In this document: positions 7,747 through 17,071 of the stretch, one piece after another
How positions within the stretch are numbered: the first letter of the stretch is position 1
Layout: the number at the start of each line of letters is the position of its first letter
NCBI GenBank assembly: GCA_048267965.1
Contig: JBLWWK010000001.1
Coordinates: forward strand, 372,001 to 436,000
Source: GCA-2705995 sp048267965
Lineage (GTDB): Bacteria > Bacteroidota > Bacteroidia > Flavobacteriales_G > Salibacteraceae
Direction: 5' to 3'
DNA: 64,000 nt
The notes under the pieces: generated by a model
What the model saw: only the letters and a program-made list of their open reading frames with translations
Database searches by the model: none
What the model was told of the DNA's origin: nothing
Program-made: the position numbers and the translations under genes

Positions 7747-10299
7747 CTATTTCACTTCTTTTTCGAAGGCATCTTTGCCTCGATCTAGCCAATCAATAAA
7801 TTTAGGAATGTCTGGATCGTAAGATGCAGCCTCAATTAACTCGTTGCCTTCGTAATCCGTTATTACGTAATAAGGCTGGGTATTCGATTGGTAGTTTTTA
7901 ATCTGGAATTCACTCCATTTATTCCCTACCGTTCTAATTTTTTTGCCTGTTACTTCACTAACGTATTGCTCGTCTTTTGGCAATTTTTCACGCTCATCTA
8001 CATAAAGAGAAATAAGCACAACGTTGTCTTGCAGTCGTTTTAAAACGCGCGGATCTGACCACACATTCTCTTCCATTCTTCGGCAGTTTACACAAGCCCA
8101 TCCTGTGAAATCGAGCATTACAGGTTTTCCTACTTTTTTGGCGTAGGCAATACCTTCTTCGTAATCGTGGAAACAAGAAAGGTTGTGCGGACAATGGGCA
8201 GGATCGGCTCCTTCAGGAATGTTACCCGCATTAGCATCATGGCCAGCACTGCTAGAAACCATTGCTTGTGCTCCTACACCATTAGGACTTTCACTGTAAA
8301 ACATGGGAGGTGGAAAGCCTGAAATTAATTTCAAGGGTGCGCCCCACATACCTGGTAATAAGTAGAAAACAAAAACTAATAAGAAGGTAGCGATAACGCC
8401 TCTACCAACGCCAATTTTTTCTACAGGAGAATCGTGAGGGAGTCTAAACAGACCGAACATATACAAGGCCCAAGCTAAGAAAACACCAATCCAAATGGCG
8501 ATGAAAATTTCTCTGTGTAGGAACCCAGCTTGCGTTACCAAATCTGCATTCGATAAGAATTTGAAAGCAAAAGCAAGTTCTAAGAAACCGAAAGAAACTT
8601 TAACCACGTTAAGCCATCCACCAGATTTTGGAAGGTTGTTCATCCAACCAGGGAAAGCGGCAAATAAACCAAACGGTAAACCTAGGCCCAAACCAAAACC
8701 GAGCATACCCACGCTTAAAGCGGTGGCGCCACCATCGGTAGATAATACGCTACCCAATAATAAACCAATTGCGGGTCCGGTACAAGAGAACGAAACCAAA
8801 ATTAAGGTAAGCGCCATAAAGAAAATACCAATTAAGCCGCCTTTGTCTGAGGCTTGGTCGGCTTTATTGATCCATGAATTAGGAATCATAATTTCAAACG
8901 CTCCTAAGAAAGAAATAGCGAAAACAATGAAAATGATGAAAAACGCAATATTCAGGTAAGGATTGGTCGAGAATTCGTTGAAAACATCCGGACTTACGGA
9001 GTCAAACAAGTGAAACGGAACACTGAATAAAACATAGATTACGATAATTGACAAACCGTAAATAATTCCTTTTCTAATCCCTTCTGAACGTGTTTTGCTC
9101 TGCTTGGTAAAGAAACTTACCGTCATCGGAATCATAGGGAAAACGCAAGGTGTAAATAAAGCAGCTAAACCACCGCCAAAACTAAACAGCAAAATCGCCC
9201 ATAGAGACTGACCTTCTTTCTTTTCTTCTTTAGGCTCTTCGGTCTCTGCTTCTTCAGAAGTTGCATTAGCCGATGAACTTTCTCCTTTTAAAGAGAAAGC
9301 AAATTCTTCAATTTCTGGTGGTAAACAACGCATATCGTCACACACCATATACTCAACAGAACCTTTAAACTCGGCATCTTCGTTTAGTAATTTAAACTCT
9401 TGCACAAAAGAAGCTTCTTTCTCGTAGAAGCTTAAATCGAGCATAAAATTGGGGTCGTATTCTTCTTTACGCGTGCCTTTCGATTGTAAATCGCCCACTA
9501 ATTCAACATCGCTGTTTTCTGCAAAAGTGAAGGTAGTAGGGATGGGGCCATCATCTGAGGGTAAATCGGTGGTGTACAAATGCCAGCCTTCGTCTAGTTG
9601 AGCAGTGGCCACTAATTCGTACGTGTTATTTCCTTTATCGTTAAAGCTAAACTCCCATTTAATAGGCGTTACAATATTACTAGCAGAGTTGCTGTTGGCA
9701 GCGCCAATGCCTACGTTTTGCGAAGCGTTAGAAAGTTGAGTTTCTTGTTTTACTTCTTTCTTTTCGGTAGGAACCGATTCTGCCTTTTTTGATGTTTCTG
9801 GCATTTTTTCAGCCTTTTTGGCTGAAGATTTACCTTCTAAGTTGAAAGAAAACTCAATGTAATCAGGAGGAAGACAACGAGAATCGTCACATACCATAAA
9901 TTCTAGCTCACCCGAAATGGTTGCTTTTTTATCGGTAACTTTTACCTGTTGAGTAAAAACAGCTTCATCTTCGAAATAGGTAAGTTCGATATCGAACATA
10001 GGGTCGTGAACCGTTATCCCTTTTGGGCCTTTTGTTTTGCCCATGATTTCGGCTCCTTCTACAGAAAGGAACGAAAACGTAGTGGGAATAGGACCATCCC
10101 CTTCAATCTCCATGGCGTAAATGTGCCAATGCGGATCAATTTTAGCTTTGAATTGTAACTCGTAAATGTTGTTGCCTAAATCTTTCTGATTAAAGCTCCA
10201 TTTAACCGGGTTTACAATTTGTGCCGATGTTGTTGAAATGGCCGAAAGGCCTATAAACAAAGTAAGTAGTGTGTAAACAATCTTCTGAATAAGACGCAT
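7747..10299 (-). CDS. DsbD-like thiol:disulfide transporter with doubled N-terminal domain
   Basis: Inner-membrane protein that passes electrons from cytoplasmic thioredoxin to periplasmic disulfides. Order: signal peptide (to about residue 26); a first DsbC/DsbD-like beta domain (about 28-155); a Lys/Glu/Ser linker; a second, clearly homologous beta domain (about 208-340); a membrane DsbD core (about 365-650) with the paired cysteines FTPCVFPMIP and SFSCTGPAIG; and a C-terminal thioredoxin domain with WACVNC. The two N-terminal domains share the patterns KW-F, GPIPTTF and VCDD-RCLPP, so one duplicated from the other. Each keeps a C-x5-C pair (VCDDSRC, VCDDMRC). At 850 residues it is longer than classical DsbD by about one such domain. 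The linker holds a GGTAGGAACC word encoding S-V-P-T. Confidence 0.93.
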   Translation of the reverse strand: MRLIQKIVYTLLTLFIGLSAISTTSAQIVNPVKWSFNQKDLGNNIYELQFKAKIDPHWHIYAMEIEGDGPIPTTFSFLSVEGAEIMGKTKGPKGITVHDPMFDIELTYFEDEAVFTQQVKVTDKKATISGELEFMVCDDSRCLPPDYIEFSFNLEGKSSAKKAEKMPETSKKAESVPTEKKEVKQETQLSNASQNVGIGAANSNSASNIVTPIKWEFSFNDKGNNTYELVATAQLDEGWHLYTTDLPSDDGPIPTTFTFAENSDVELVGDLQSKGTRKEEYDPNFMLDLSFYEKEASFVQEFKLLNEDAEFKGSVEYMVCDDMRCLPPEIEEFAFSLKGESSSANATSEEAETEEPKEEKKEGQSLWAILLFSFGGGLAALFTPCVFPMIPMTVSFFTKQSKTRSEGIRKGIIYGLSIIVIYVLFSVPFHLFDSVSPDVFNEFSTNPYLNIAFFIIFIVFAISFLGAFEIMIPNSWINKADQASDKGGLIGIFFMALTLILVSFSCTGPAIGLLLGSVLSTDGGATALSVGMLGFGLGLGLPFGLFAAFPGWMNNLPKSGGWLNVVKVSFGFLELAFAFKFLSNADLVTQAGFLHREIFIAIWIGVFLAWALYMFGLFRLPHDSPVEKIGVGRGVIATFLLVFVFYLLPGMWGAPLKLISGFPPPMFYSESPNGVGAQAMVSSSAGHDANAGNIPEGADPAHCPHNLSCFHDYEEGIAYAKKVGKPVMLDFTGWACVNCRRMEENVWSDPRVLKRLQDNVVLISLYVDEREKLPKDEQYVSEVTGKKIRTVGNKWSEFQIKNYQSNTQPYYVITDYEGNELIEAASYDPDIPKFIDWLDRGKDAFEKEVK

Positions 10300-10388
10300 G
10301 ATTGTATAGTTATAAATTCATTTAGCCTCAAATTTAGTTAAATACCGTTCTGAACCTATAGGTTAACGACTTATTAACGGATTGTTTC

Positions 10389-11096
10389 CTAAGTAAGCGA
10401 GAGCTCTTGATTGGGCTTTAAGCCAAAATACTTGCGGATGCCGTATACCGCGGCATACATGGCGGGTGTGTCGATTAAGGCAAACAACACCTTAAAGAGC
10501 CAACCATCTAAAATGAGTACACCCATTTCTGAAAAAGAGAGGGTTCCGTAGAAGAGAACAAATACAACAAGTGTGGTATCTACCAATTGAGAAAGAACAG
10601 TAGAGCCGTTGTTGCGCAACCATAAATATTTTCCGTTGGTAAGTTTTTTCCAGAAGTGATAAATGCGAACATCTACAAATTGTGCGGCCAAATAAGCCAC
10701 CATGCTTGAGAGAACTACTTTGTACGAGTTTTGAAACACCTTGCCGTATTCTGCATCGGTAACGGGTGAGTTTTCAATGGCCGGAAACTGATGCCCTAAC
10801 CAAAGTATTCCTAACACAAATACGGAAACGAAAAAGCCAATAATCACCACGCGTTGGGTGTTCTTTTGACCATAAATTTCTGATAGAATATCGGTAAGTA
10901 GAAAGGTTATAGGGTAAGGTAAAACGCCAGCCGAAATGGTAAACACTTTAAAACCTAAGTCTACCGTCACAAATTTGTTAGCTATTAAATTGGTAGTAAT
11001 TAATGCGGCAATAAATAACGCTGCCAAGAAAACATAGAAAAATAGCTGCGTAGCAAGTTGGTTTTTCTTGCTTAACCCATCTAGCGGTTGGTTCAT
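10389..11096 (-). CDS. yhhQ: YhhQ/COG1738 queuosine precursor transporter
   Basis: Integral membrane protein of the vitamin-energy-coupling-like COG1738 family; characterised members import preQ0/preQ1, precursors of the tRNA base queuosine. Six hydrophobic helices are visible, with the family motif around FLLTDILSEIYGQKNTQ and the later NGSTVLSQLVDTTLVVF. Its 235 residues are normal. Its ATG overlaps the stop of the upstream gene (ATGA at 11093-11096), so the two are translationally coupled, and tilS, another tRNA-modification gene, is two genes upstream in the same run. This suggests a shared tRNA-modification theme. Confidence 0.9.
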   Translation of the reverse strand: MNQPLDGLSKKNQLATQLFFYVFLAALFIAALITTNLIANKFVTVDLGFKVFTISAGVLPYPITFLLTDILSEIYGQKNTQRVVIIGFFVSVFVLGILWLGHQFPAIENSPVTDAEYGKVFQNSYKVVLSSMVAYLAAQFVDVRIYHFWKKLTNGKYLWLRNNGSTVLSQLVDTTLVVFVLFYGTLSFSEMGVLILDGWLFKVLFALIDTPAMYAAVYGIRKYFGLKPNQELSLT

Positions 11097-11620
11097 AAAT
11101 CGGTATTCGGTTGCTTTATGTTTTCTTTTGCCGAAAGAATGGCCTTTAATAGTTGATCGGGTTGCTGTGAACCAATAATGTAAACGGTTCCTTCAAAATC
11201 GGTGAGTTGAACGGCACATTTACCGCGAGTAAAAAACTTGATTTTTCCGTTGATGTGTAAGTTATATACCGGCCGATTAAAAAAGTTACGTGAATATTGA
11301 ATCTTTTCAGCACTCTCTATGGTGGCTAATGGTATTTTCACTAAACGAGCTGTCCAAAAGCCTTTTAGTTCAATAAAATTAGGATAAACTGCAGTTTGAA
11401 AGTGTAAAATAAACACCAGTAAAACACTAAAACCAATTAGCACAATACCTAAGATTAATAGAAAATCTTCGGCAGGTTCTTGCATGTTAATGCGCTGAGA
11501 GTAAGAAGACGAAACATAAATAAGCAAGCAAAACAAGATAAACACAGCTCTTCTGTAAAGAGAGTATTTATTAAGCCCTAAAAACTGTTTTTCTTCAAAA
11601 AGTGCCTTGCGTTGCGTCAT
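11093..11620 (-). CDS. Hypothetical membrane protein, PH-domain-like
   Basis: Not recognised as a named family. I choose the ATG at 11618-11620 (MTQRKALFEE), because the longer frame to 11716 would run 80 bp into tilS. The 175-residue protein has two hydrophobic helices (about residues 20-40 and 55-80), then a cytoplasmic part with alternating strands (NFIELKGFWTARLVKIPLATIES, then VYNLHINGKIKFF and GTVYIIGS). That pattern resembles bacterial PH domains that follow a pair of transmembrane helices. It sits between tilS (16 bp) and yhhQ (4-bp overlap), so it belongs to the operon. Function unknown. Confidence 0.7.
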   Translation of the reverse strand: MTQRKALFEEKQFLGLNKYSLYRRAVFILFCLLIYVSSSYSQRINMQEPAEDFLLILGIVLIGFSVLLVFILHFQTAVYPNFIELKGFWTARLVKIPLATIESAEKIQYSRNFFNRPVYNLHINGKIKFFTRGKCAVQLTDFEGTVYIIGSQQPDQLLKAILSAKENIKQPNTDL

Positions 11621-11636
11621 GCTGTTCACACTGGGT

Positions 11637-12953
11637 TTACTTAACAATATAAACTTTTTGTGTAGAATCGGTGACCTTAAATCGGTTATCGATTCGGTGA
11701 CCAACAATACAAACAATGTTGTTATCGCTCATTAAAACGTAGGTTTCTTGTTTCTTGTTTAGCGGAAGTTTAACATCTACAAAAAAGTCACTTAGTTTTT
11801 TGCGTTTACTCATCCCTAGCGGATAAAAAGCATCTCCTGGTTGCCACTTTCTTAAAATAAGCGGGAAATTCAATAGGTCAAAATCAAGCTGAGCAATTTT
11901 AGAATCGGTACTGAGTTCAAAATCTTCTTTTTCTACTACCGTAAAGTTGAGGTGTAATGGTTGAGTAATTTCACTGGTGTCATCTTGTATAATAGTACTG
12001 GTAGCCAGCTTATCGTTTACAATTGGGTCGATGTAAATGTTTTCACGATCAATGGTTAAGCAATGCGTATCTGAAAAGAACTGTTTACCGGGAACGCCAT
12101 CGAGTAACGTGGCGATTTTTTCTACATGCTCTGCGTTAAAATTAAACGGCAACAAGATTTCTCTTAAAAACAGTTTTATGGGCTGAAAAGCTTCTAAATG
12201 ATGAATATTAAGCGAAACGGTATTGCCTTCTTTCGAAATACATTGGTCGATAGCTCTAGCTACTTGCCTATCGAGCAAATCTTGAACTTGATTAAAGCGC
12301 TCGATATTTTGAGAAAAAGTTTCTTCTAAAGACGGGTTGTGTTTTTTCAGTACGGGAACCACATTGTGGCGAATATCGTTTCTAAAATACTTGTCAGATT
12401 CGTTAGAAGAATCTTCTCGCCATTGCAGTTCGTTTTCTTTTGCAAATTCAGCAATTCGATCTCTACTTGCGAACAAAATAGGACGAATTACATGTCGGTT
12501 TTTAGCAGGTATTCCGGTTACACCGCGCAACCCTGTACCTCGGGTTAAATTAATCAGAACCGTTTCAATGTCATCGTTTAGCTGATTAGCAATGGCAATG
12601 TGATCGTATCCTTTGGTTCTTCTCATGTTTTCGAACCAATTGTACCTAAGTTCTCTAGCCGCCATTTGAATAGAAATGCCTTTATCTTTAGCGTAAGATT
12701 CTGTTTCAAAATCGTTGCGATAAAACGGAACATCGTATTTCATGGCAATAGTAGAAACAAACAATTCATCAGCATCACTTTCGCCACCTCGCAAATGAAA
12801 GTTACAATGAGCAATTCCAAATTTCACATTGGCTTGGTGCAATAATTCGCACAAAACGGTAGAGTCGATTCCACCGCTAACTCCCACTAAAATTTTCTGA
12901 TTTCGAGTAAATAATTGAGCGCGCTGACTGTATTTTAGAAAATCTTCTAACAT
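11637..12953 (-). CDS. tilS: tRNA(Ile)-lysidine synthetase TilS
   Basis: ATP-dependent enzyme that converts C34 of the tRNA-Ile CAU anticodon to lysidine, essential for decoding AUA. The PP-loop SGGIDS lies at residues 26-31. A catalytic N-type ATPase domain follows, with the NLTRGTGLRGVTGIP block, then the linker domain and the C-terminal lysidine-tRNA binding domain (RKWQPGDAFYPLGM, then KKLSDFF). Length of 438 residues is typical. It is part of the minus-strand run lnt-hemH-pabB-tilS, with a 74-bp gap from pabB. Confidence 0.96.
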   Translation of the reverse strand: MLEDFLKYSQRAQLFTRNQKILVGVSGGIDSTVLCELLHQANVKFGIAHCNFHLRGGESDADELFVSTIAMKYDVPFYRNDFETESYAKDKGISIQMAARELRYNWFENMRRTKGYDHIAIANQLNDDIETVLINLTRGTGLRGVTGIPAKNRHVIRPILFASRDRIAEFAKENELQWREDSSNESDKYFRNDIRHNVVPVLKKHNPSLEETFSQNIERFNQVQDLLDRQVARAIDQCISKEGNTVSLNIHHLEAFQPIKLFLREILLPFNFNAEHVEKIATLLDGVPGKQFFSDTHCLTIDRENIYIDPIVNDKLATSTIIQDDTSEITQPLHLNFTVVEKEDFELSTDSKIAQLDFDLLNFPLILRKWQPGDAFYPLGMSKRKKLSDFFVDVKLPLNKKQETYVLMSDNNIVCIVGHRIDNRFKVTDSTQKVYIVK

Positions 12954-13027
12954 AGTAGCGAAGATAAATATCAGCCCTCAACCCGGCTTATACTCGCAGC
13001 TATAATTCGTCTATTCTGGCGTAAATT

Positions 13028-14329
13028 TTACGATACATGCCAACGTGCCAACAATTCTCGAATGGCTTTCGCTTTTAGCAAACTTTCTTGGTATTCTTCT
13101 TCCGGATTGCACAGTGAGGTAATGGCACCGCCTACAGAAAACGATAAGTTTTTGTTTTCTTGGTTGTATAACATCGACCGAATTACCACATTAAAATCGA
13201 AATCTCCGTTGGGAGTAAAATAGCCAACGGCACCGCTGTAAACGCTTCTTTTGCTGCTTTCGAATTCTTCTATCAGCTCCATGGCTTTTACTTTTGGAGC
13301 GCCCGTCATGCTGCCCATTGGGAAGGTAGCTGTTAATGCTTTTACCGGTAGGAACCCGTTTTTCATTTTTGCGGTAATGGTAGAAATTTGTTGATGAACT
13401 TGCGGAAAAGAATAAATGCCGCATAACTCGGTTACTTCAACAGAGGCTTTTTCGGCCACGCGAGAGAGATCGTTTCTAACCAAGTCTACAATCATTACGT
13501 TTTCAGACTTTTCTTTTTCACTCGCTTTTAGCGCTTCAATAATGGCGAGGTCTTCTTCTTGTGTTTTTCCTCTTTTAGCAGTTCCTTTAATAGGTTGAGA
13601 GATTAATTGGGATCCTACCTTTTTTAAATATCGTTCAGGACTGGCACACAGCAAACTGTGCTCATTGCGCTGGTAAAAGGCCGAGAATGGAGTGGGAGAG
13701 AGAGCAATGAGCTCTAGCCAAAGCTCGAAAGGACAATCGATGTGTGCTTTCGCCAAAAATTCTTGACAAAAATTTACCTCGTAGATATCACCAATTTGGA
13801 TGTGGTGTTTTAAGCCTAAAACCGAACGAATGTAACTTGCATGGCTAATTACAGGTTGCGGTTCGATGGGCTGCTTTTCTATCTTTTTCGGTGGTTTTGA
13901 TTCTAAAATCTCATTAAAAACTTCTTTTGGATGGCGGTGAATGCAACCAATAACTATTTCCTGATTTTTTTGGTAAATAACCGTTTCAGGTTGAAAAAAC
14001 TGCATTTCGGCCCAGCCGATCTGGTCTGGATTGTTCGAAGAAAGTTTTTCTAACTCGTTTTTTAAATCGTAGCTGAGGTAACCAAAAAGCCAGTCTTTTT
14101 TTTCTTGTTGAAAATGTGATAAGCGTTCAAAAGCGTTTTTATCAGAAGTTGACAAAGCATCGGTTTCGCCCACAGCAACTAGAAAATCGAAATCGATTCC
14201 ACCCGGATAGGCTTGCCCAGTTTGGGTATTGCTATCTAAGAAACAACTGGTTTTGTAACTAGAAAACCAGTTGTTTAAATGGTTTCGAAAATCGGTTCCT
14301 ACCGAAGAAAAAGAGGCGTAAGTACGCAT
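13028..14329 (-). CDS. pabB: Aminodeoxychorismate synthase component I (PabB)
   Basis: Chorismate-binding enzyme making 4-amino-4-deoxychorismate for folate. The chorismate-binding C-terminal two thirds carry GDIYEVNFCQEF, ASPERYLK, PIKGTAKRGKT, VDLVRNDLSRVA, and the FPMGSMTGAPKVKAMELIEE signature. The Lys in PIKGT distinguishes PabB-type from anthranilate-type enzymes. Residues 1-120 form the shortened N-terminal domain common in Bacteroidota. No PabA or PabC lies nearby. It starts 4 bp after hemH on the same strand, so it is in that operon. Two exact dispersed words (13347, 14294) and one near copy lie within it; the one at 13347 is the only coding copy in another codon phase (G-F-L-P). Confidence 0.93.
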   Translation of the reverse strand: MRTYASFSSVGTDFRNHLNNWFSSYKTSCFLDSNTQTGQAYPGGIDFDFLVAVGETDALSTSDKNAFERLSHFQQEKKDWLFGYLSYDLKNELEKLSSNNPDQIGWAEMQFFQPETVIYQKNQEIVIGCIHRHPKEVFNEILESKPPKKIEKQPIEPQPVISHASYIRSVLGLKHHIQIGDIYEVNFCQEFLAKAHIDCPFELWLELIALSPTPFSAFYQRNEHSLLCASPERYLKKVGSQLISQPIKGTAKRGKTQEEDLAIIEALKASEKEKSENVMIVDLVRNDLSRVAEKASVEVTELCGIYSFPQVHQQISTITAKMKNGFLPVKALTATFPMGSMTGAPKVKAMELIEEFESSKRSVYSGAVGYFTPNGDFDFNVVIRSMLYNQENKNLSFSVGGAITSLCNPEEEYQESLLKAKAIRELLARWHVS

Positions 14330-14333
14330 GGAA

Positions 14334-15356
14334 TTAAAAACGATCTTTTACCAATTTTTCAAGGGTTTCTATCCACAACGGATGAGAATTTAAGCTAGGC
14401 ACCAAATCGAGTTTTTCGCCACCGTGCTCTTCGAAAAGTTCGAGGTATTCGTCTCCAATTTCAACGGTAGTTTCGAGGCAATCTGCTGTAAACGCAGGGC
14501 TGAAGAACAAGAGTTTTTTTGCTCCTTTTTTGGCTTGCTCAATCACCAATTTATCAGAAAAGGGCTCTAGCCAGTTTTTATCTAATCGAGATTGAAAACC
14601 TACGGTGTATTGATCTTCTGAAAGGCCCAATTTCTCAGCTAAAATGCGCGTAGTGGCAAAGCACGTTGCCTTGTAGCAAAACTTATTCGCATCGTTTATT
14701 TCGGTTTCGCAAGAGTGGTCAGAACAAGGTAGACCATCATCGTACACTTTGTCTACTTGTCTTACAGGCAAACCGTGATAGCTAAAAATAATGTGGTCGT
14801 AAGCATTTAAATCGAACTGTTGCGCTTGTGCTAAAATAGTATTGATAAACCCTTCATTTTCGTAATACTGATTCAGCATGGTAACTTCAGGTATAACGTA
14901 CCATTTGCTCATTATTTTCATAGCTTTTTCGAGCGTGCTACCAGTGGTAGAAGAAGCATAATGCGGATACAACGGAAGAATAATAATCTTGTCGTAGTTT
15001 TTTAATCGCATTTTCTCTAGTACCTTATCCATGCTAGGGTTTTGGTAGCGCATAGCTAGGTGCACATCTACATTTTCAGGCATTTTTTCTTGAAGCAAAT
15101 CTCTTACGTCTTCAGAATGGTAAAGTAGCGGAGAACCTCTTTCGTCCCACACTTCTTTGTAAATTTTACTCGAAGAAAATGAGCGGAAAGGCACAATAAT
15201 TAAGTTCACCAACATTTTGCGCAATAACCAGGGAATGTCGATTACGCGAGCATCGTTAAGAAATTCACTTAAATACGGTCTTACATCGCCCACGTTAGGG
15301 CTATTGGGAGTTCCTAGGTTTACAAGTAAAACCCCAATTCGTTTGTTTACACTCAT
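14334..15356 (-). CDS. hemH: Ferrochelatase HemH
   Basis: Inserts ferrous iron into protoporphyrin IX, the last step of protoheme synthesis. Family landmarks: GVLLVNLGTPNSP at the N-terminus, the active-site IIFSYHGLPVRQ, and GFQSRLDKNWLEP. Cysteines in the CSDHSCETE and YKATCFATT segments resemble the Cys-rich region seen in many ferrochelatases. At 340 residues it is normal. The start codon overlaps the lnt stop (ATGA, 15353-15356), showing coupling with lnt. Heme users nearby are the di-heme peroxidase and heme A synthase, though not in the same operon. Confidence 0.96.
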   Translation of the reverse strand: MSVNKRIGVLLVNLGTPNSPNVGDVRPYLSEFLNDARVIDIPWLLRKMLVNLIIVPFRSFSSSKIYKEVWDERGSPLLYHSEDVRDLLQEKMPENVDVHLAMRYQNPSMDKVLEKMRLKNYDKIIILPLYPHYASSTTGSTLEKAMKIMSKWYVIPEVTMLNQYYENEGFINTILAQAQQFDLNAYDHIIFSYHGLPVRQVDKVYDDGLPCSDHSCETEINDANKFCYKATCFATTRILAEKLGLSEDQYTVGFQSRLDKNWLEPFSDKLVIEQAKKGAKKLLFFSPAFTADCLETTVEIGDEYLELFEEHGGEKLDLVPSLNSHPLWIETLEKLVKDRF

Positions 15357-16969
15357 TTTTTCGATTGCTTTTGTGTTCTAGAACGAAGAAAAACTAATAA
15401 CAATAAGAAACCACTAAAGATGGCAGATGTTCTAGAAATATAATCGCCATACTCGGTATAGAAGGTTATTTCGCTGTTTTTATTAATAGTCTGAGAGATG
15501 GCAGCGGGTTCCCACCATGCGGTAGCTTTTGAAATTTCGCCCACTTGATTAATAAAACAAGAAACTCCCGTATTGGCAGAGCGCGCAATGCTTCTGCGAT
15601 GCTCAATGGCTCTTAATTTGGCGTAGGCTAAATGTTGCTGATAGCCGGGTGTATCTTGCCACCAACCATCGTTGGTAATTATAAAAATGAGATCAGCCCC
15701 GTTTTTAACATATTCGCCCACGTATTCGCCATAAACCGATTCGTAGCAAACAACCGGAGCAATACCAGTAGTATCTCGGTAATCAAAAAACACATCGCGT
15801 TCGTCTTGAATTCCTAAACTTCCGGTAGTTCCACCAAGGTCGAAAATAATTTCTTGTAAAGGCAATAACAACTGCGGAAAAGGCATTCTCTCTACGCCAG
15901 GAACCAATTTTGATTTATGGTAAAACGGAATAAATGGCGTGTTATTAACCTGTAAAGCTGTGTTGTAGTAATCGTAATACATACCGTTGTTAGCTTTACG
16001 CACGGTAGGCGAAGCTGGTTTTATAGCACCGTAAACTTCTATAGTGCTCGCCCCAATTACCACATTCACATTGGGGTATTTTTTTACCACCGATTTTATG
16101 ATGTTGTGTTCAGGCGATGTGCTGAAAAATTGCTCTTGAACCGATTCTGGAATGGCCGTTTCAGGCGCCACAATATAGCGGGTAGAATCAGTGATTTTGG
16201 TAAGCGCTAAATCCATCATTCTGCGCACCTGTTCTGAAGAACTTGCACCGTTAAACTTCTCGTTATACGGGTCAATATTCGGCTGAACCACCACCACTTC
16301 AACGGGGTTTTCAATTTCTTGGTAGTTGCTTTTTTTAACCCAACTTATAACGGTAGGAACCACAATCAACACCAATGAAAAAAACAAATATTTGAAGGTC
16401 GATTTCTGGTTCCAACCTTTTTCAAAGCCAAATTTGAAACCGTGGTAGAGCAGTAAGTTTACAGATAGAATCCAGAGCGTTCCTCCAGCTACACCGGTAG
16501 TATCGTACCATTGAACAATAGAAGTACTATTAGCAAATCCGTTTCCTAAAGTGAGCCAAGGCCACGTTAAATCCCAGCGCATGTGAATGTATTCCCAAGC
16601 AATCCAGAAAAGAATCAAGCCTAAATATCCTTGTTTTCTGCCTACAAAACGTTTGGTAAGATGAAAAAACTGAAAAATGGTAGCCATAAAAACGGCATTT
16701 ACGAGCATGGCAGCCACCGAACCAGCTGGCGATGCAAACCACACCCACCAAGTGGTGGCAATATTGAAAATCACAAAGGTGAGGTAACTGTAAGGGAGTA
16801 AGTTTCTTTTGTTGCCTAGTTGGTGCTGACGAGATATTTCATCTTCTACCGCTAAAAGTGGAATAAAACCCACAAACAGAAGAAAAGATAAATTCCCTAT
16901 TTCTGGCCAACCCAAACTGAGTAAAATACCCGATAAAGCCGAGAGTGCTAAAAGGTGTGTTTTTTTCAC
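15353..16969 (-). CDS. lnt: Apolipoprotein N-acyltransferase Lnt
   Basis: Inner-membrane enzyme that adds the third acyl chain to lipoproteins. N-terminal 210 residues contain about seven hydrophobic helices; the rest is a periplasmic nitrilase-like domain with the Glu-Lys-Cys triad visible in VAPETAIPE, YHKSKLVPGVE and VVCYESVYGEY, followed by a last membrane helix. Its 538 residues are typical. It heads the minus-strand run continued by hemH, pabB, tilS, the PH-like gene and yhhQ. The many lipoproteins here (azurin, peroxidase, GldJ, GldD) are likely substrates. Confidence 0.95.
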   Translation of the reverse strand: MKKTHLLALSALSGILLSLGWPEIGNLSFLLFVGFIPLLAVEDEISRQHQLGNKRNLLPYSYLTFVIFNIATTWWVWFASPAGSVAAMLVNAVFMATIFQFFHLTKRFVGRKQGYLGLILFWIAWEYIHMRWDLTWPWLTLGNGFANSTSIVQWYDTTGVAGGTLWILSVNLLLYHGFKFGFEKGWNQKSTFKYLFFSLVLIVVPTVISWVKKSNYQEIENPVEVVVVQPNIDPYNEKFNGASSSEQVRRMMDLALTKITDSTRYIVAPETAIPESVQEQFFSTSPEHNIIKSVVKKYPNVNVVIGASTIEVYGAIKPASPTVRKANNGMYYDYYNTALQVNNTPFIPFYHKSKLVPGVERMPFPQLLLPLQEIIFDLGGTTGSLGIQDERDVFFDYRDTTGIAPVVCYESVYGEYVGEYVKNGADLIFIITNDGWWQDTPGYQQHLAYAKLRAIEHRRSIARSANTGVSCFINQVGEISKATAWWEPAAISQTINKNSEITFYTEYGDYISRTSAIFSGFLLLLVFLRSRTQKQSKK

Positions 16970-17071
16970 GGTGCAAGATTATATTGCGAAAGTAGTGATT
17001 GAAGCGCACACCTGTAAAGGCTTTGTAATTATGAAATCGCTCTGAATTGTTAACCGAGAATGAATTTAAGG

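Noticed and set aside
11621..11716. Longer start for the PH-like gene
   Set aside because: It would overlap tilS by 80 bp and adds residues without conserved character.
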